A DNA stretch of 5,979 nucleotides from a bacterium (lineage in GTDB: Bacteria > Bacillota_I > Bacilli_A > Acholeplasmatales > JAEDCM01), in assembly GCA_024695185.1 (NCBI GenBank), contig JAILIR010000042.1:1-5979 (forward strand), given 5' to 3'. Below the pieces are notes generated by a model. That model was not told where the DNA came from. It saw only the letters and a list, made by a program, of their open reading frames with translations, and did no database searches. This document shows, in pieces, positions 1 to 5,955 of this stretch; within the stretch, counting starts at the first letter, position 1; the number at the start of each line of letters is the position of its first letter. A program made the position numbers and the translations under genes.

Positions 1-12
1 TAAATATTCCAT
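1..12 (-). CDS. Start of an unidentified downstream gene (partial, 4 codons)
   Basis: An ATG at 12-10 overlaps the TAA stop of the DUF1292 gene by one base (TAATG) and opens a frame reading M-E-Y-L up to the window edge. The same one-base overlap joins alaS to ruvX in this window, so this is plausibly the next gene of the operon. In Bacillus subtilis the gene after the DUF1292 gene yrzB is the MltG-type transglycosylase gene yrrL, but four residues cannot identify the product. The purine-rich GAAGAAGAAGA just upstream, at the end of the DUF1292 gene, is at best a weak ribosome binding site. Confidence 0.4.
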
Positions 13-293
13 TATTTATCTTCTTCTTCTGAATCTAAATCATTAAAGAAAGATTCGATAGCATCATCAAGTAGATCCCATTCCTTATCAGTTTCGATGT
101 CTAATAATTCACCGATACCGTCTCCTTCTTCAGTGTATCTAGCAGCACTAATATCTTCAGAATCACCGATTTGAAATACTACATAATTATTATCTCCATA
201 ACCTTCTAGGTTACAAGTAAATAAGATTTGGCATTCAATTTCCTTACCATCTTTTTCAAATACTAATACATTTTCAGCTAGTTTTTCGCTCAT
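12..293 (-). CDS. DUF1292 family protein (YrzB-like)
   Basis: This 93-residue acidic protein resembles the DUF1292 family (B. subtilis YrzB), small cytosolic proteins of unknown function found in Bacillota. A hydrophobic opening (NVLVFEKDGKE) is followed by a beta-rich core containing the family-typical pattern of cysteine-rich strand, YVVFQIGD (about 38-45) and ISAARY (48-53). The last 30 residues are mainly Asp and Glu. It is soluble, with no membrane segment or signal peptide. The ATG at 293 lies 8 bases after the ruvX stop; an AGGTGA Shine-Dalgarno at 303-298 overlaps the end of ruvX, so the two are probably translated in sequence. Position after alaS and ruvX is the conserved Bacillota arrangement and is the strongest support for the assignment. 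Its molecular role is not known. Confidence 0.85.
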   Translation of the reverse strand: MSEKLAENVLVFEKDGKEIECQILFTCNLEGYGDNNYVVFQIGDSEDISAARYTEEGDGIGELLDIETDKEWDLLDDAIESFFNDLDSEEEDK

Positions 294-301
294 TATATCA
301 C

Positions 302-712
302 CTATCCTTTATAATCTAAATAGCCTTGTAAAATTATTACAGCGGCTAATTCATCCTTGTGTTCCTTACGTTTTTTTCTACTTGTGTTATTCATAAGCAT
401 AACTCTATTAACTTCCATAGAAGTTGTTCTTTCATCCCATAAAACTACCTTAACATTAACTTTTTCTTCCATTTTAGCTTTAAAGTCTTCACTTATTTTA
501 GCTCTAATCCCTATATCATTATTCATATGCTTAGGGTACCCTAAAACAACTACATCTATTTTTTCTTTATTAATTATTCCAACTATATGATTTAAACAAG
601 CTTCATAATCATCTTCGTTAAATCTATATGTTTCATAAATAGATGCGATTATACCACTAGATATACTAACTCCACAAGTTTTACTTCCTAAATCTAATCC
701 TAAATATTTCAT
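302..712 (-). CDS. ruvX: Putative Holliday junction resolvase / pre-16S rRNA nuclease YqgF (RuvX)
   Basis: This 136-residue protein has the RNase H-like YqgF/RuvX fold, at the family's normal length. The N-terminal strand GLDLGSKTCGVSIS holds the first metal-binding Asp (D7). VVVLGYPKHMNND (about 54-66) matches the conserved G-P/Y-P-x-x-M-N loop, DERTTS (93-98) is the second acidic motif, and HKDELAA (118-124) carries the last Asp (D120), so the catalytic set looks complete. Family members are reported to cleave branched DNA and, in E. coli, to take part in 5' maturation of 16S rRNA; which activity matters here cannot be told from sequence. The start ATG overlaps the alaS stop by one base (TAATG), which suggests translational coupling; an AAGGA lies 12 bases upstream, further than ideal. 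The 94-97 ERTT motif and the operon position make the call secure. Confidence 0.93.
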   Translation of the reverse strand: MKYLGLDLGSKTCGVSISSGIIASIYETYRFNEDDYEACLNHIVGIINKEKIDVVVLGYPKHMNNDIGIRAKISEDFKAKMEEKVNVKVVLWDERTTSMEVNRVMLMNNTSRKKRKEHKDELAAVIILQGYLDYKG

Positions 713-3318
713 TATTTAATTTCATCCTTAATAGCATCTAGTGCTTCATCTACTTTAGTAATATCTTTACCACCAGCATTAGCCATATCAGGACGACCTC
801 CACCATTACCACCAGTAATGATTGCGGCCTTCTTAACTAAAGCTCCAGCATTTAAACCGATATTATTCTTACATACGAATAATAACTTTTCATCAATAAC
901 TGATGCAACAAAGACAATACCACTACCCATTTTATTAAGTAGAGCATCTACTAATTGCTTTAAGGCATCCATTGAAATTCCTTCAACCTTACAAATTAGC
1001 TTATTACCATCAATAAATTTATCATAAGCACTTAAATTAGATAAAGCATTTTGTGCTTTCTTTCTATTTAATTCTTTTTCTAATTCTTTTACGCTATTCT
1101 TTAATTCATCTAAAGTTTTTCTATAATCGATAACTACTTCATAGCTAGCTTCTTTATAGCACTTAGGAGTATAGTTAAATACTAAATCAATATTGTTTTC
1201 TTTAGCAGTAGCTATAATCTTATTAGCCTTATCTACAAGCATCTTAATTTCATTTTCTTGGTTAACTAAATGCTTCTTTAACTCTGTTAAAGCATCACTT
1301 CCTGTTACAGCAGTAACTCTAAATATTCCAGAACCAATTGATTCAACAGATGCGATAGCATAATCAATAATATCTTTAGTATTCTTAACATGAGTTCCAC
1401 CACAGAATTCCTTAGAATAAGTCATATCAACTACTCTAACTACTTCACCATACTTTTCACCAAATAGGGCTTCTGCACCTAATTTCTTGGCTTCAGCAAT
1501 AGGTAATTCTAGTGTATTTACAGCTAAGCCTTCTTTAATCTTTTCTTTAACTATTTTTTCAACCTTTAAGATTTCTTCATCCTTTAAGTTAGCATAGTTA
1601 TTGAAGTCAAAACGCATAATTTCACTTGAAACTAAGCTACCTTGTTGATGAACATGTTCACCAAGTACATCCTTTAAAGCTCTTTGTGTTAAGTGAGCAG
1701 ATGAGTGGTTAGCCATAATCTTAAATCTATTTTCTTTATCTACAGAGGCAGTAACCTTATCATTTTCTTTAAATGAGTTGTTATCTAAAACATGTAGGTG
1801 TTGTCCATTAGGTAATTTAACTACATCCTTTACTTCTATACCATTAATAGTACCTAAGTCAGCAACTTGACCACCCATAGTTGCATAGAATGGTGTTTCT
1901 TCTAACACTACACCTTCAGCAAATGATTTAATTACTTTAGTTTCAATACTTAACTTATCATATCCAACAAACTTAGATACTCCTGTGAAGTTTAAGTATT
2001 CTTCATTTTGACTTTTCATAGATTCAACATTTTCTCTAGCATTTCTACTAGTTTCTTTTTGCTTTTTCATGCATTCTTTAAATCCATCTAAGTCTACTGT
2101 GATTTTATTATCTTCAGCATATTCAATTGTTAATTCAATAGGGAATCCATAAGTGTCATATAACATGAAAGCATCAGCACCACTTATTTCTTTAACTCCT
2201 GATTTAACAATATCACTAATTCTCTTTTCTCCACCATTTAGAGTTTCTAAGAACTTTTCTTCTTCTTGTTTAATAATTTTCTTAACAATTTCTTTCTTGC
2301 CTTCAATATATGGATAGAATGATTTCATAACATCTACTACTACATCAACTATTTCATATAAGAATGGCTTATTAATACCTAACTTTTTAGCATGCTTACA
2401 AGCTCTTCTTAAGATTCTTCTTAGTACATAGCCTCTACCTTCATTAGATAGAATAGCACCATCACTAATTGCGAAAGTTAATGTTCTAATATGATCGGCA
2501 ATAACCTTAAATGACATTTGTCCATCATATTTAACACCACTAATTTCTTCAATCTTCTTCATGTATGGCATGAATAAGTCAGTTTCATAGTTAGTTTTAG
2601 TTCCTTGCATTACACAGCACATTCTCTCTAAACCACTACCTGTATCAATGTTTTTACTTGGTAGTTCTGGATAGTCTTTTCTATCTAGTCCTTCTTTAGA
2701 GTTGTATTGTGAGAATACTATATTCCATATTTCAATGAATCTATCATTTTCAATATCTTGTTCAATTAATTCTTTTCCACGCTTATCATAAGCTTCACCA
2801 CGGTCAAAGAAAATTTCTGTATCAGGTCCACATGGTCCTTCACCAATCTCCCAGAAGTTTCCATCTAGTGGAATCAAATGATCTGGACTTACTCCTAAGC
2901 TAATCCACTTGTTTCTAGCATCAAGGTCATCAGTATAGTGAGTAATGTATAATTTATCTAAAGGCATTTCATAGCGTTTAGTTAATAATTCAAAACCAAA
3001 CTCTATAGCTTCATTTTTAAAGTAATCACCAATTGAGAAGTTTCCTAACATTTCAAAGAATGTATGGTGTCTTGCTGTTAGACCAACGTTTTCTATATCG
3101 TTAGTTCTTACACACTTTTGAATATTTGTGATTCTAGGATTGTTTGGCTTTTCTGAACCATCAAAATATTTCTTTAGTGGAGCAACCCCTGCATTAATCC
3201 ATAGTAATGTCGCATCATTCATAGGTACAAGTGGTGCACTCTCTTCAATGTGATGTCCTTTCTCCTTAAAGAAGTTTAGCCATATTTCTCTAATTTCTTT
3301 TGCTGTTAAATATTTCAT
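712..3318 (-). CDS. alaS: Alanyl-tRNA synthetase
   Basis: This class II synthetase charges tRNA-Ala with alanine in the cytoplasm and clears mischarged Ser/Gly. Starting at the ATG at 3318 it has 868 residues, full length for bacterial AlaRS. The catalytic core includes WINAGVAPLKKYF (40-52), the motif 2 region ARHHTFFEMLGNFSIGDYF (82-100) and motif 3 GSGLERM (227-233). The editing domain has FYATMGGQVADLG (477-489), the first zinc-type pair HSSAH (538-542) and CGGTH (639-643), so all four metal ligands are present. A helical linker (about 681-760) leads to the C-Ala/DHHA1 domain with GGNGGGRPDMANAGGKD (836-852). A GTG at 3327 is in frame but sits one base after GGAG; the ATG at 3318 has proper spacing. 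T480 stands where Glu is usual. No T-box leader precedes the gene: the upstream gap is only about 90 bases. It is first gene of the alaS-ruvX-DUF1292 operon. Confidence 0.98.
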   Translation of the reverse strand: MKYLTAKEIREIWLNFFKEKGHHIEESAPLVPMNDATLLWINAGVAPLKKYFDGSEKPNNPRITNIQKCVRTNDIENVGLTARHHTFFEMLGNFSIGDYFKNEAIEFGFELLTKRYEMPLDKLYITHYTDDLDARNKWISLGVSPDHLIPLDGNFWEIGEGPCGPDTEIFFDRGEAYDKRGKELIEQDIENDRFIEIWNIVFSQYNSKEGLDRKDYPELPSKNIDTGSGLERMCCVMQGTKTNYETDLFMPYMKKIEEISGVKYDGQMSFKVIADHIRTLTFAISDGAILSNEGRGYVLRRILRRACKHAKKLGINKPFLYEIVDVVVDVMKSFYPYIEGKKEIVKKIIKQEEEKFLETLNGGEKRISDIVKSGVKEISGADAFMLYDTYGFPIELTIEYAEDNKITVDLDGFKECMKKQKETSRNARENVESMKSQNEEYLNFTGVSKFVGYDKLSIETKVIKSFAEGVVLEETPFYATMGGQVADLGTINGIEVKDVVKLPNGQHLHVLDNNSFKENDKVTASVDKENRFKIMANHSSAHLTQRALKDVLGEHVHQQGSLVSSEIMRFDFNNYANLKDEEILKVEKIVKEKIKEGLAVNTLELPIAEAKKLGAEALFGEKYGEVVRVVDMTYSKEFCGGTHVKNTKDIIDYAIASVESIGSGIFRVTAVTGSDALTELKKHLVNQENEIKMLVDKANKIIATAKENNIDLVFNYTPKCYKEASYEVVIDYRKTLDELKNSVKELEKELNRKKAQNALSNLSAYDKFIDGNKLICKVEGISMDALKQLVDALLNKMGSGIVFVASVIDEKLLFVCKNNIGLNAGALVKKAAIITGGNGGGRPDMANAGGKDITKVDEALDAIKDEIK

Positions 3319-3328
3319 ATTTATCACA

Positions 3329-3332
3329 CTCC
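3329..3332 (-). promoter_or_regulatory. alaS ribosome binding site (decides start)
   Basis: Reading on the minus strand, CGGAGTGTGATAAATATG places GGAG 10 bases before the ATG at 3318. The GTG at 3327-3325 lies only one base after GGAG and therefore cannot use it. This supports the shorter protein starting MKYLTAKE. Confidence 0.75.
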
Positions 3333-3340
3333 GAGTTATT

Positions 3341-3351
3341 ATTTTATCATA
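3341..3351 (-). promoter_or_regulatory. Candidate extended -10 promoter of the alaS operon
   Basis: The minus strand reads TATGATAAAAT, which fits the extended -10 consensus TRTGnTATAAT with one mismatch. No good -35 hexamer is seen 16-18 bases upstream, as is common for extended -10 promoters. Transcription would begin near 3334-3336, leaving a very short leader that already contains the Shine-Dalgarno. TATGAT at 3351-3346 is an alternative -10 that would give a slightly longer leader. Confidence 0.4.
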
Positions 3352-3356
3352 TTTAA

Positions 3357-3382
3357 TTAATAAATAAAAGTTTATTTATTAA
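3357..3382. repeat. Perfect 12-bp AT-only inverted repeat upstream of alaS
   Basis: The arms at 3357-3368 (TTAATAAATAAA) and 3371-3382 are exact reverse complements separated by two bases (AG). The repeat sits just upstream of the candidate extended -10 box of alaS, in the -35 region. It could be an operator, an AT-rich upstream element, or chance in a very AT-rich gap. It is not followed by a T run on either strand, so it is not an obvious terminator. Confidence 0.6.
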
Positions 3383-3401
3383 GAATTTCAAAAAAATGTA
3401 T

Positions 3402-3430
3402 AAAAAAAGAAGTGTATATCCTACACTTCT
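3402..3430 (-). terminator. Rho-independent terminator of ribU
   Basis: On the minus strand a perfect 9-bp stem, AGAAGTGTA pairing with TACACTTCT (3430-3422 with 3416-3408), closes a 5-base loop and runs straight into seven T residues (the end of the stem plus 3408-3402). The ribU stop codon TAG (3423-3421) lies at the junction of stem and loop, so the last codons of ribU form the left arm of the terminator. Confidence 0.88.
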
Positions 3431-4104
3431 AAATTATTATTATCGCTTGTTTGCGCTATTTCCTCTATATTTTCATTACTCTCTTTAGCTTCAACTTTTT
3501 CATTATCATAAAGCATATATATTGCTTTATTAACAAAGAATGTAACAGTTAATACTACTACTCCAAGCAACATATTAAATGGTATAACCGCAAATATAAT
3601 ATACTTTATCATGTAGTTATCAGCTGTAACTCCAGGTATGATATGTAAGGCACCAACAAGGGCATTTACATTATCACCAAAATATAGTTTTAAGTATAGT
3701 GGTATAGCATAGAATACATTTAAAATTACACCCATAAATACCCATGTTACTAAACACATTAGTAAAGCAAATATAGATTTTTTAGGTTCCTTAAGTTTTA
3801 GGTTACTATATACTAAGCTACTAGCTATAACAGTAAAACCACCAAGCATTAAATCCATTACTTCTCCTACACCTGCTGTTATACTTCCTTCAATGATGAC
3901 ATTACCAAAATATCTTAGTAAAACACAAAGTCCTCCATGAATAGTTCCACAAGCAAAACCACAAATAATTATTGGCAACATACTAAAATTAATCTCTAGG
4001 AAGCTTGGGAAGAAGGGTAGAGAAAACTTAGGAAATAAATATAGTAGGACTGACATTGCTGCAAATATTGATGTAAGTATCATTTTTTTAACTCTATTAT
4101 CCAT
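3421..4104 (-). CDS. ribU: ECF transporter riboflavin-binding S component RibU
   Basis: This 227-residue integral membrane protein is the substrate-binding subunit of an energy-coupling factor transporter, predicted to bind riboflavin and to use a shared EcfA/EcfA'/EcfT module encoded elsewhere. Five to six hydrophobic segments are visible, at about 8-26, 42-65, 80-100, 110-137, 146-157 and 166-195. The stretch FLEINFSMLPIIICGFACG (35-53) resembles the conserved region after helix 1 in RibU. The small-residue run TSIFAAMS in helix 1 is typical of the S-component face that contacts EcfT. The C-terminal tail from about 200 is hydrophilic, rich in Glu and Asn, and longer than usual. The substrate call rests mostly on the FMN riboswitch directly upstream. 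The start is the ATG at 4104, 8 bases after AAAGGAG; the in-frame GTG at 4113 shares a base with that site. It is a single-gene unit with its own promoter and terminator. Confidence 0.92.
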   Translation of the reverse strand: MDNRVKKMILTSIFAAMSVLLYLFPKFSLPFFPSFLEINFSMLPIIICGFACGTIHGGLCVLLRYFGNVIIEGSITAGVGEVMDLMLGGFTVIASSLVYSNLKLKEPKKSIFALLMCLVTWVFMGVILNVFYAIPLYLKLYFGDNVNALVGALHIIPGVTADNYMIKYIIFAVIPFNMLLGVVVLTVTFFVNKAIYMLYDNEKVEAKESNENIEEIAQTSDNNNLEV

Positions 4105-4112
4105 AAATATCA

Positions 4113-4119
4113 CTCCTTT
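4113..4119 (-). promoter_or_regulatory. ribU ribosome binding site (decides start)
   Basis: AAAGGAG on the minus strand, continuing as TGAT, is a strong match to the anti-Shine-Dalgarno and lies 8 bases before the ATG at 4104. The in-frame GTG at 4113-4111 begins with the last G of this site and so is not a real start. Confidence 0.85.
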
Positions 4120-4120
4120 A

Positions 4121-4151
4121 AAATAAATAAAAGCCCGTCGTTAGGGCTTTT
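4121..4151 (-). terminator. Riboswitch expression-platform terminator
   Basis: Minus-strand AAAAGCCC (4151-4144) pairs perfectly with GGGCTTTT (4136-4129) around a 7-base loop (TAACGAC), followed by an interrupted T-rich tail (TTTTATTTATTTT). It lies between the FMN aptamer and the ribU Shine-Dalgarno, the normal place for a transcriptional off-switch. The T tract is broken by A residues, so termination may be partial. Confidence 0.85.
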
Positions 4152-4171
4152 CTCATACAAAAAATAATATA

Positions 4172-4283
4172 AAATATTTTTCTTCATCTAGACTTTACTA
4201 TCGGTTTTGGAATTTCACCAAATCAGCTTTACGCTCAAGGACTTTACCTCCGGTCTGGAATTTCACCATGCCCTAAAATATTT
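4172..4283 (-). ncRNA. FMN riboswitch aptamer (RFN element)
   Basis: The minus strand carries the RFN core in order: AGGGCATGGTGAAATTCC, ACCGGAGGTAAAGTCC, TGAGC, GATTTGGTGAAATTCC, AAAACCGATAGTAAAGTC and AGATGAAGAA. The two copies of GGTGAAATTCC (4267-4257 and 4219-4209) are the family's hallmark. The closing P1 stem is AAATATTTT (4283-4275) with AAAATATTT (4180-4172), 9 pairs. The usual GGC/GCC pair around GGUAAA appears here as GGA/TCC, a compensated change that preserves the stem. FMN binding is expected to favour the downstream terminator and shut off ribU when flavin is plentiful. Identification is from recalled consensus. Confidence 0.96.
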
Positions 4284-4295
4284 ATTTCAACTATT

Positions 4296-4323
4296 ATTCT
4301 ATACTTAATTTTTTAAATGTCAA
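4296..4323 (-). promoter_or_regulatory. Sigma-A type promoter of the FMN riboswitch-ribU unit
   Basis: A perfect -35 box TTGACA (4323-4318) and a -10 box TAGAAT (4301-4296, five of six matches) are separated by 16 bases. Transcription would start near 4289, just before the P1 stem of the aptamer, which is where a riboswitch leader should begin. The -35 box starts one base after the stop codon of the upstream S1-domain gene. Confidence 0.85.
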
Positions 4324-4324
4324 G

Positions 4325-5149
4325 TTATTTTATAATATATTTTTTATCCATAAATTCAATTAGTCTTTCTTTATATAAAGCACCTATTGCTCTTTTGTAT
4401 GCTTTTTTAGACATATTGAACTTTTCTAGTATAAATTCAGGTGTTACATCTTCATAAATAAACTTATGTTCTTTTAGATAAGCTAGTACTACTTCCTTAT
4501 CCTTATCAATCATATTTTCTTTATTTTCTAGAGTAGTTGAATGTATTCCACGTTCATCTATTCTAGTTACCTTTACTTCTACTTTTTCACCTAAAGATAA
4601 TATTGATCTAACTTGTGTTTTATGTAGATAGATGATACTTAAATTGTCTGTATATAAAATATAACCTTCATTATTTATTCTAGATACATAACAAGTTATA
4701 TTATCACCAATATTAATAGTTTCATCTATACTATACTTTTTAGCATCATTATTATTAATAGTTTTACCAATTAATCTATTACTCTTTTCTTTTAATATAA
4801 CAAATAACTTATTACCTCTTTTAGGCCATTGGTTAATGTTATATGGAAGGTAATCAGTTGTAACTAAAATACCTTTATTAATACCTATATTAACAAATAC
4901 ACCATTATCAATAACATCTTCAACTATAGCCCAACCAGGATTATTCTTTGTTACATTAGGAATAGTCATAGTCGCAGCCATTCTTTTTTCACTATCATAA
5001 TACAAAAATACTTCTACTACATCACCAGCAGTTAATTCATATAATGTTTCATTATTATGCATGAAAATATCAGCTTCATCACTAGATAGAATATAGCCTA
5101 TTGGTGTTTTTCTATTAACTTTTAACTTATAAATTAATCCAGCTTCCAT
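4325..5149 (-). CDS. cvfB: S1-domain RNA-binding protein, CvfB/YitL family
   Basis: This 274-residue cytosolic protein matches the CvfB/YitL layout of three S1-like beta-barrels followed by a winged helix, and is slightly shorter than typical members. The barrels are at about 1-62 (GLIYKLKVNRKTPIGYIL), 70-131 (GWAIVEDVIDNGVFVNIG, the best S1 match) and 143-207 (GDNITCYVSRINNEGYILY; GEKVEVKVTRIDERGIHSTTLE). The winged helix at about 215-274 has the family signature MSKKAYKRAIGALYKERLIE. In Staphylococcus aureus CvfB binds RNA and affects virulence gene expression; the role here is inferred to be general RNA binding. The ATG directly follows the stop of the pseudouridine synthase gene (TAAATG), with a strong GAGGTG Shine-Dalgarno 6 bases upstream, inside the preceding gene. 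No terminator follows the gene; the ribU promoter starts one base after its stop. Confidence 0.9.
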   Translation of the reverse strand: MEAGLIYKLKVNRKTPIGYILSSDEADIFMHNNETLYELTAGDVVEVFLYYDSEKRMAATMTIPNVTKNNPGWAIVEDVIDNGVFVNIGINKGILVTTDYLPYNINQWPKRGNKLFVILKEKSNRLIGKTINNNDAKKYSIDETINIGDNITCYVSRINNEGYILYTDNLSIIYLHKTQVRSILSLGEKVEVKVTRIDERGIHSTTLENKENMIDKDKEVVLAYLKEHKFIYEDVTPEFILEKFNMSKKAYKRAIGALYKERLIEFMDKKYIIK

Positions 5150-5950
5150 TTAAATCACCTCATCTAATCTTTTATCTAAATCTAATTCTACTTTTATTAA
5201 TTCATTATTGATAGGATGCTTAAATTCTAAATAATAGCTTTCAAGCATTAAATTATCTCCACTACCATATAAATTATCACCTACTACAGGATGATTAATT
5301 GATTTCATATGAACTCTTATTTGATGAGTTCTACCTGTATATAGTCTTATATCTAGTAATGTATTAATATTACTTCTTATTACTTTATATTCTGTAATAG
5401 CCATTTTATTTCCACCAATAACTCTATATTTTCCATCTCTAATTATTGGGGCTTCTATTAAACCATTATCTTCAACTATACCATTAACTACAGCATAATA
5501 TTTTTTTATTATATCTACTTTTTTAAATAGATTATGAATATAACTACTTTTAGCAACTAATACAAGTCCACTAGTTTCATAGTCTAATCTATTAACTAAA
5601 TGAATAGTTGAATTGATATTCTTTTCTTCAAAATAATACTTTATGTAATTAGCCAAAGAATCTGTATAGTGACCTATATTTGGTTGACTAGACATTTTAT
5701 TAGGCTTGTTAACTATTAAAATAAATTCATCTTCATACAAAATATCAATACTACCTTTTGTAGGAGTTACATCAGAAATCTCTTCCTTAATAGGGACATC
5801 TAATAAGTCATTTTCTTCTACATATTGCCATAGTCTAACTTCTAAGTTATTTACATAAACAAACTTTAAGCCTCTAATTACTTTTCTTGAAAAATTATAT
5901 TCTTTTAAACAATCCAATACAGTTTGATGCTTACTACTTTTAATTATCAT
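5150..5950 (-). CDS. RluA-family RNA pseudouridine synthase
   Basis: This 266-residue enzyme converts uridine to pseudouridine in rRNA or tRNA. Residues about 8-55 (VLDCLKEYNFSRKVIRGLKFVYVN and following) look like a small S4-type RNA-binding domain. The catalytic domain starts with ILYEDEFILIVNKPNKMSSQP (about 70-90), contains the active-site motif NRLDYETSG (120-128) with catalytic Asp123, and continues with YYAVVNG (151-157), GRTHQIRVHM (206-215) and HPVVGDNLYG (220-229). Position 120, often His in HRLD, is Asn. The exact target base cannot be told, since RluA, RluC and RluD types are alike. The start is the ATG at 5950: the protein then begins just before the S4-like region and no better start exists. 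No convincing Shine-Dalgarno precedes it. It is directly followed by the CvfB-like gene, suggesting one operon. Confidence 0.93.
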   Translation of the reverse strand: MIIKSSKHQTVLDCLKEYNFSRKVIRGLKFVYVNNLEVRLWQYVEENDLLDVPIKEEISDVTPTKGSIDILYEDEFILIVNKPNKMSSQPNIGHYTDSLANYIKYYFEEKNINSTIHLVNRLDYETSGLVLVAKSSYIHNLFKKVDIIKKYYAVVNGIVEDNGLIEAPIIRDGKYRVIGGNKMAITEYKVIRSNINTLLDIRLYTGRTHQIRVHMKSINHPVVGDNLYGSGDNLMLESYYLEFKHPINNELIKVELDLDKRLDEVI

Positions 5951-5955
5951 ATAAG

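Noticed and set aside
357..590. Plus-strand open frame of 77 codons
   Set aside because: It lies wholly opposite ruvX, whose motifs are clear; the peptide is a low-complexity hydrophobic translation of the antisense strand with no ribosome binding site.
818..1027. Plus-strand open frame of 69 codons
   Set aside because: It is antisense to the C-terminal domain of alaS and shows no recognisable family or start signal.
3363..3391. TTGAAA (3391-3386) with TTTATT (3368-3363) as an alaS promoter
   Set aside because: The spacing of 17 is right but the -10 matches only four of six and falls inside the inverted repeat; the extended -10 box downstream is better.
3319..3420. T-box leader upstream of alaS
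   Set aside because: The gap is only about 100 bases, part of which is the ribU terminator; there is no T-box consensus (TGGNACCGCG) and no antiterminator-terminator pair.
4160..4180. The P1 3' strand and following T6 run as a second terminator
   Set aside because: The run TTTTTTG follows P1 only after TATATTA, and P1 belongs to the aptamer; the GC-containing hairpin downstream is the better terminator.
4209..4267. Direct repeat GGTGAAATTCC as a mobile-element or CRISPR-like repeat
   Set aside because: The two copies are the normal symmetric halves of the FMN aptamer.
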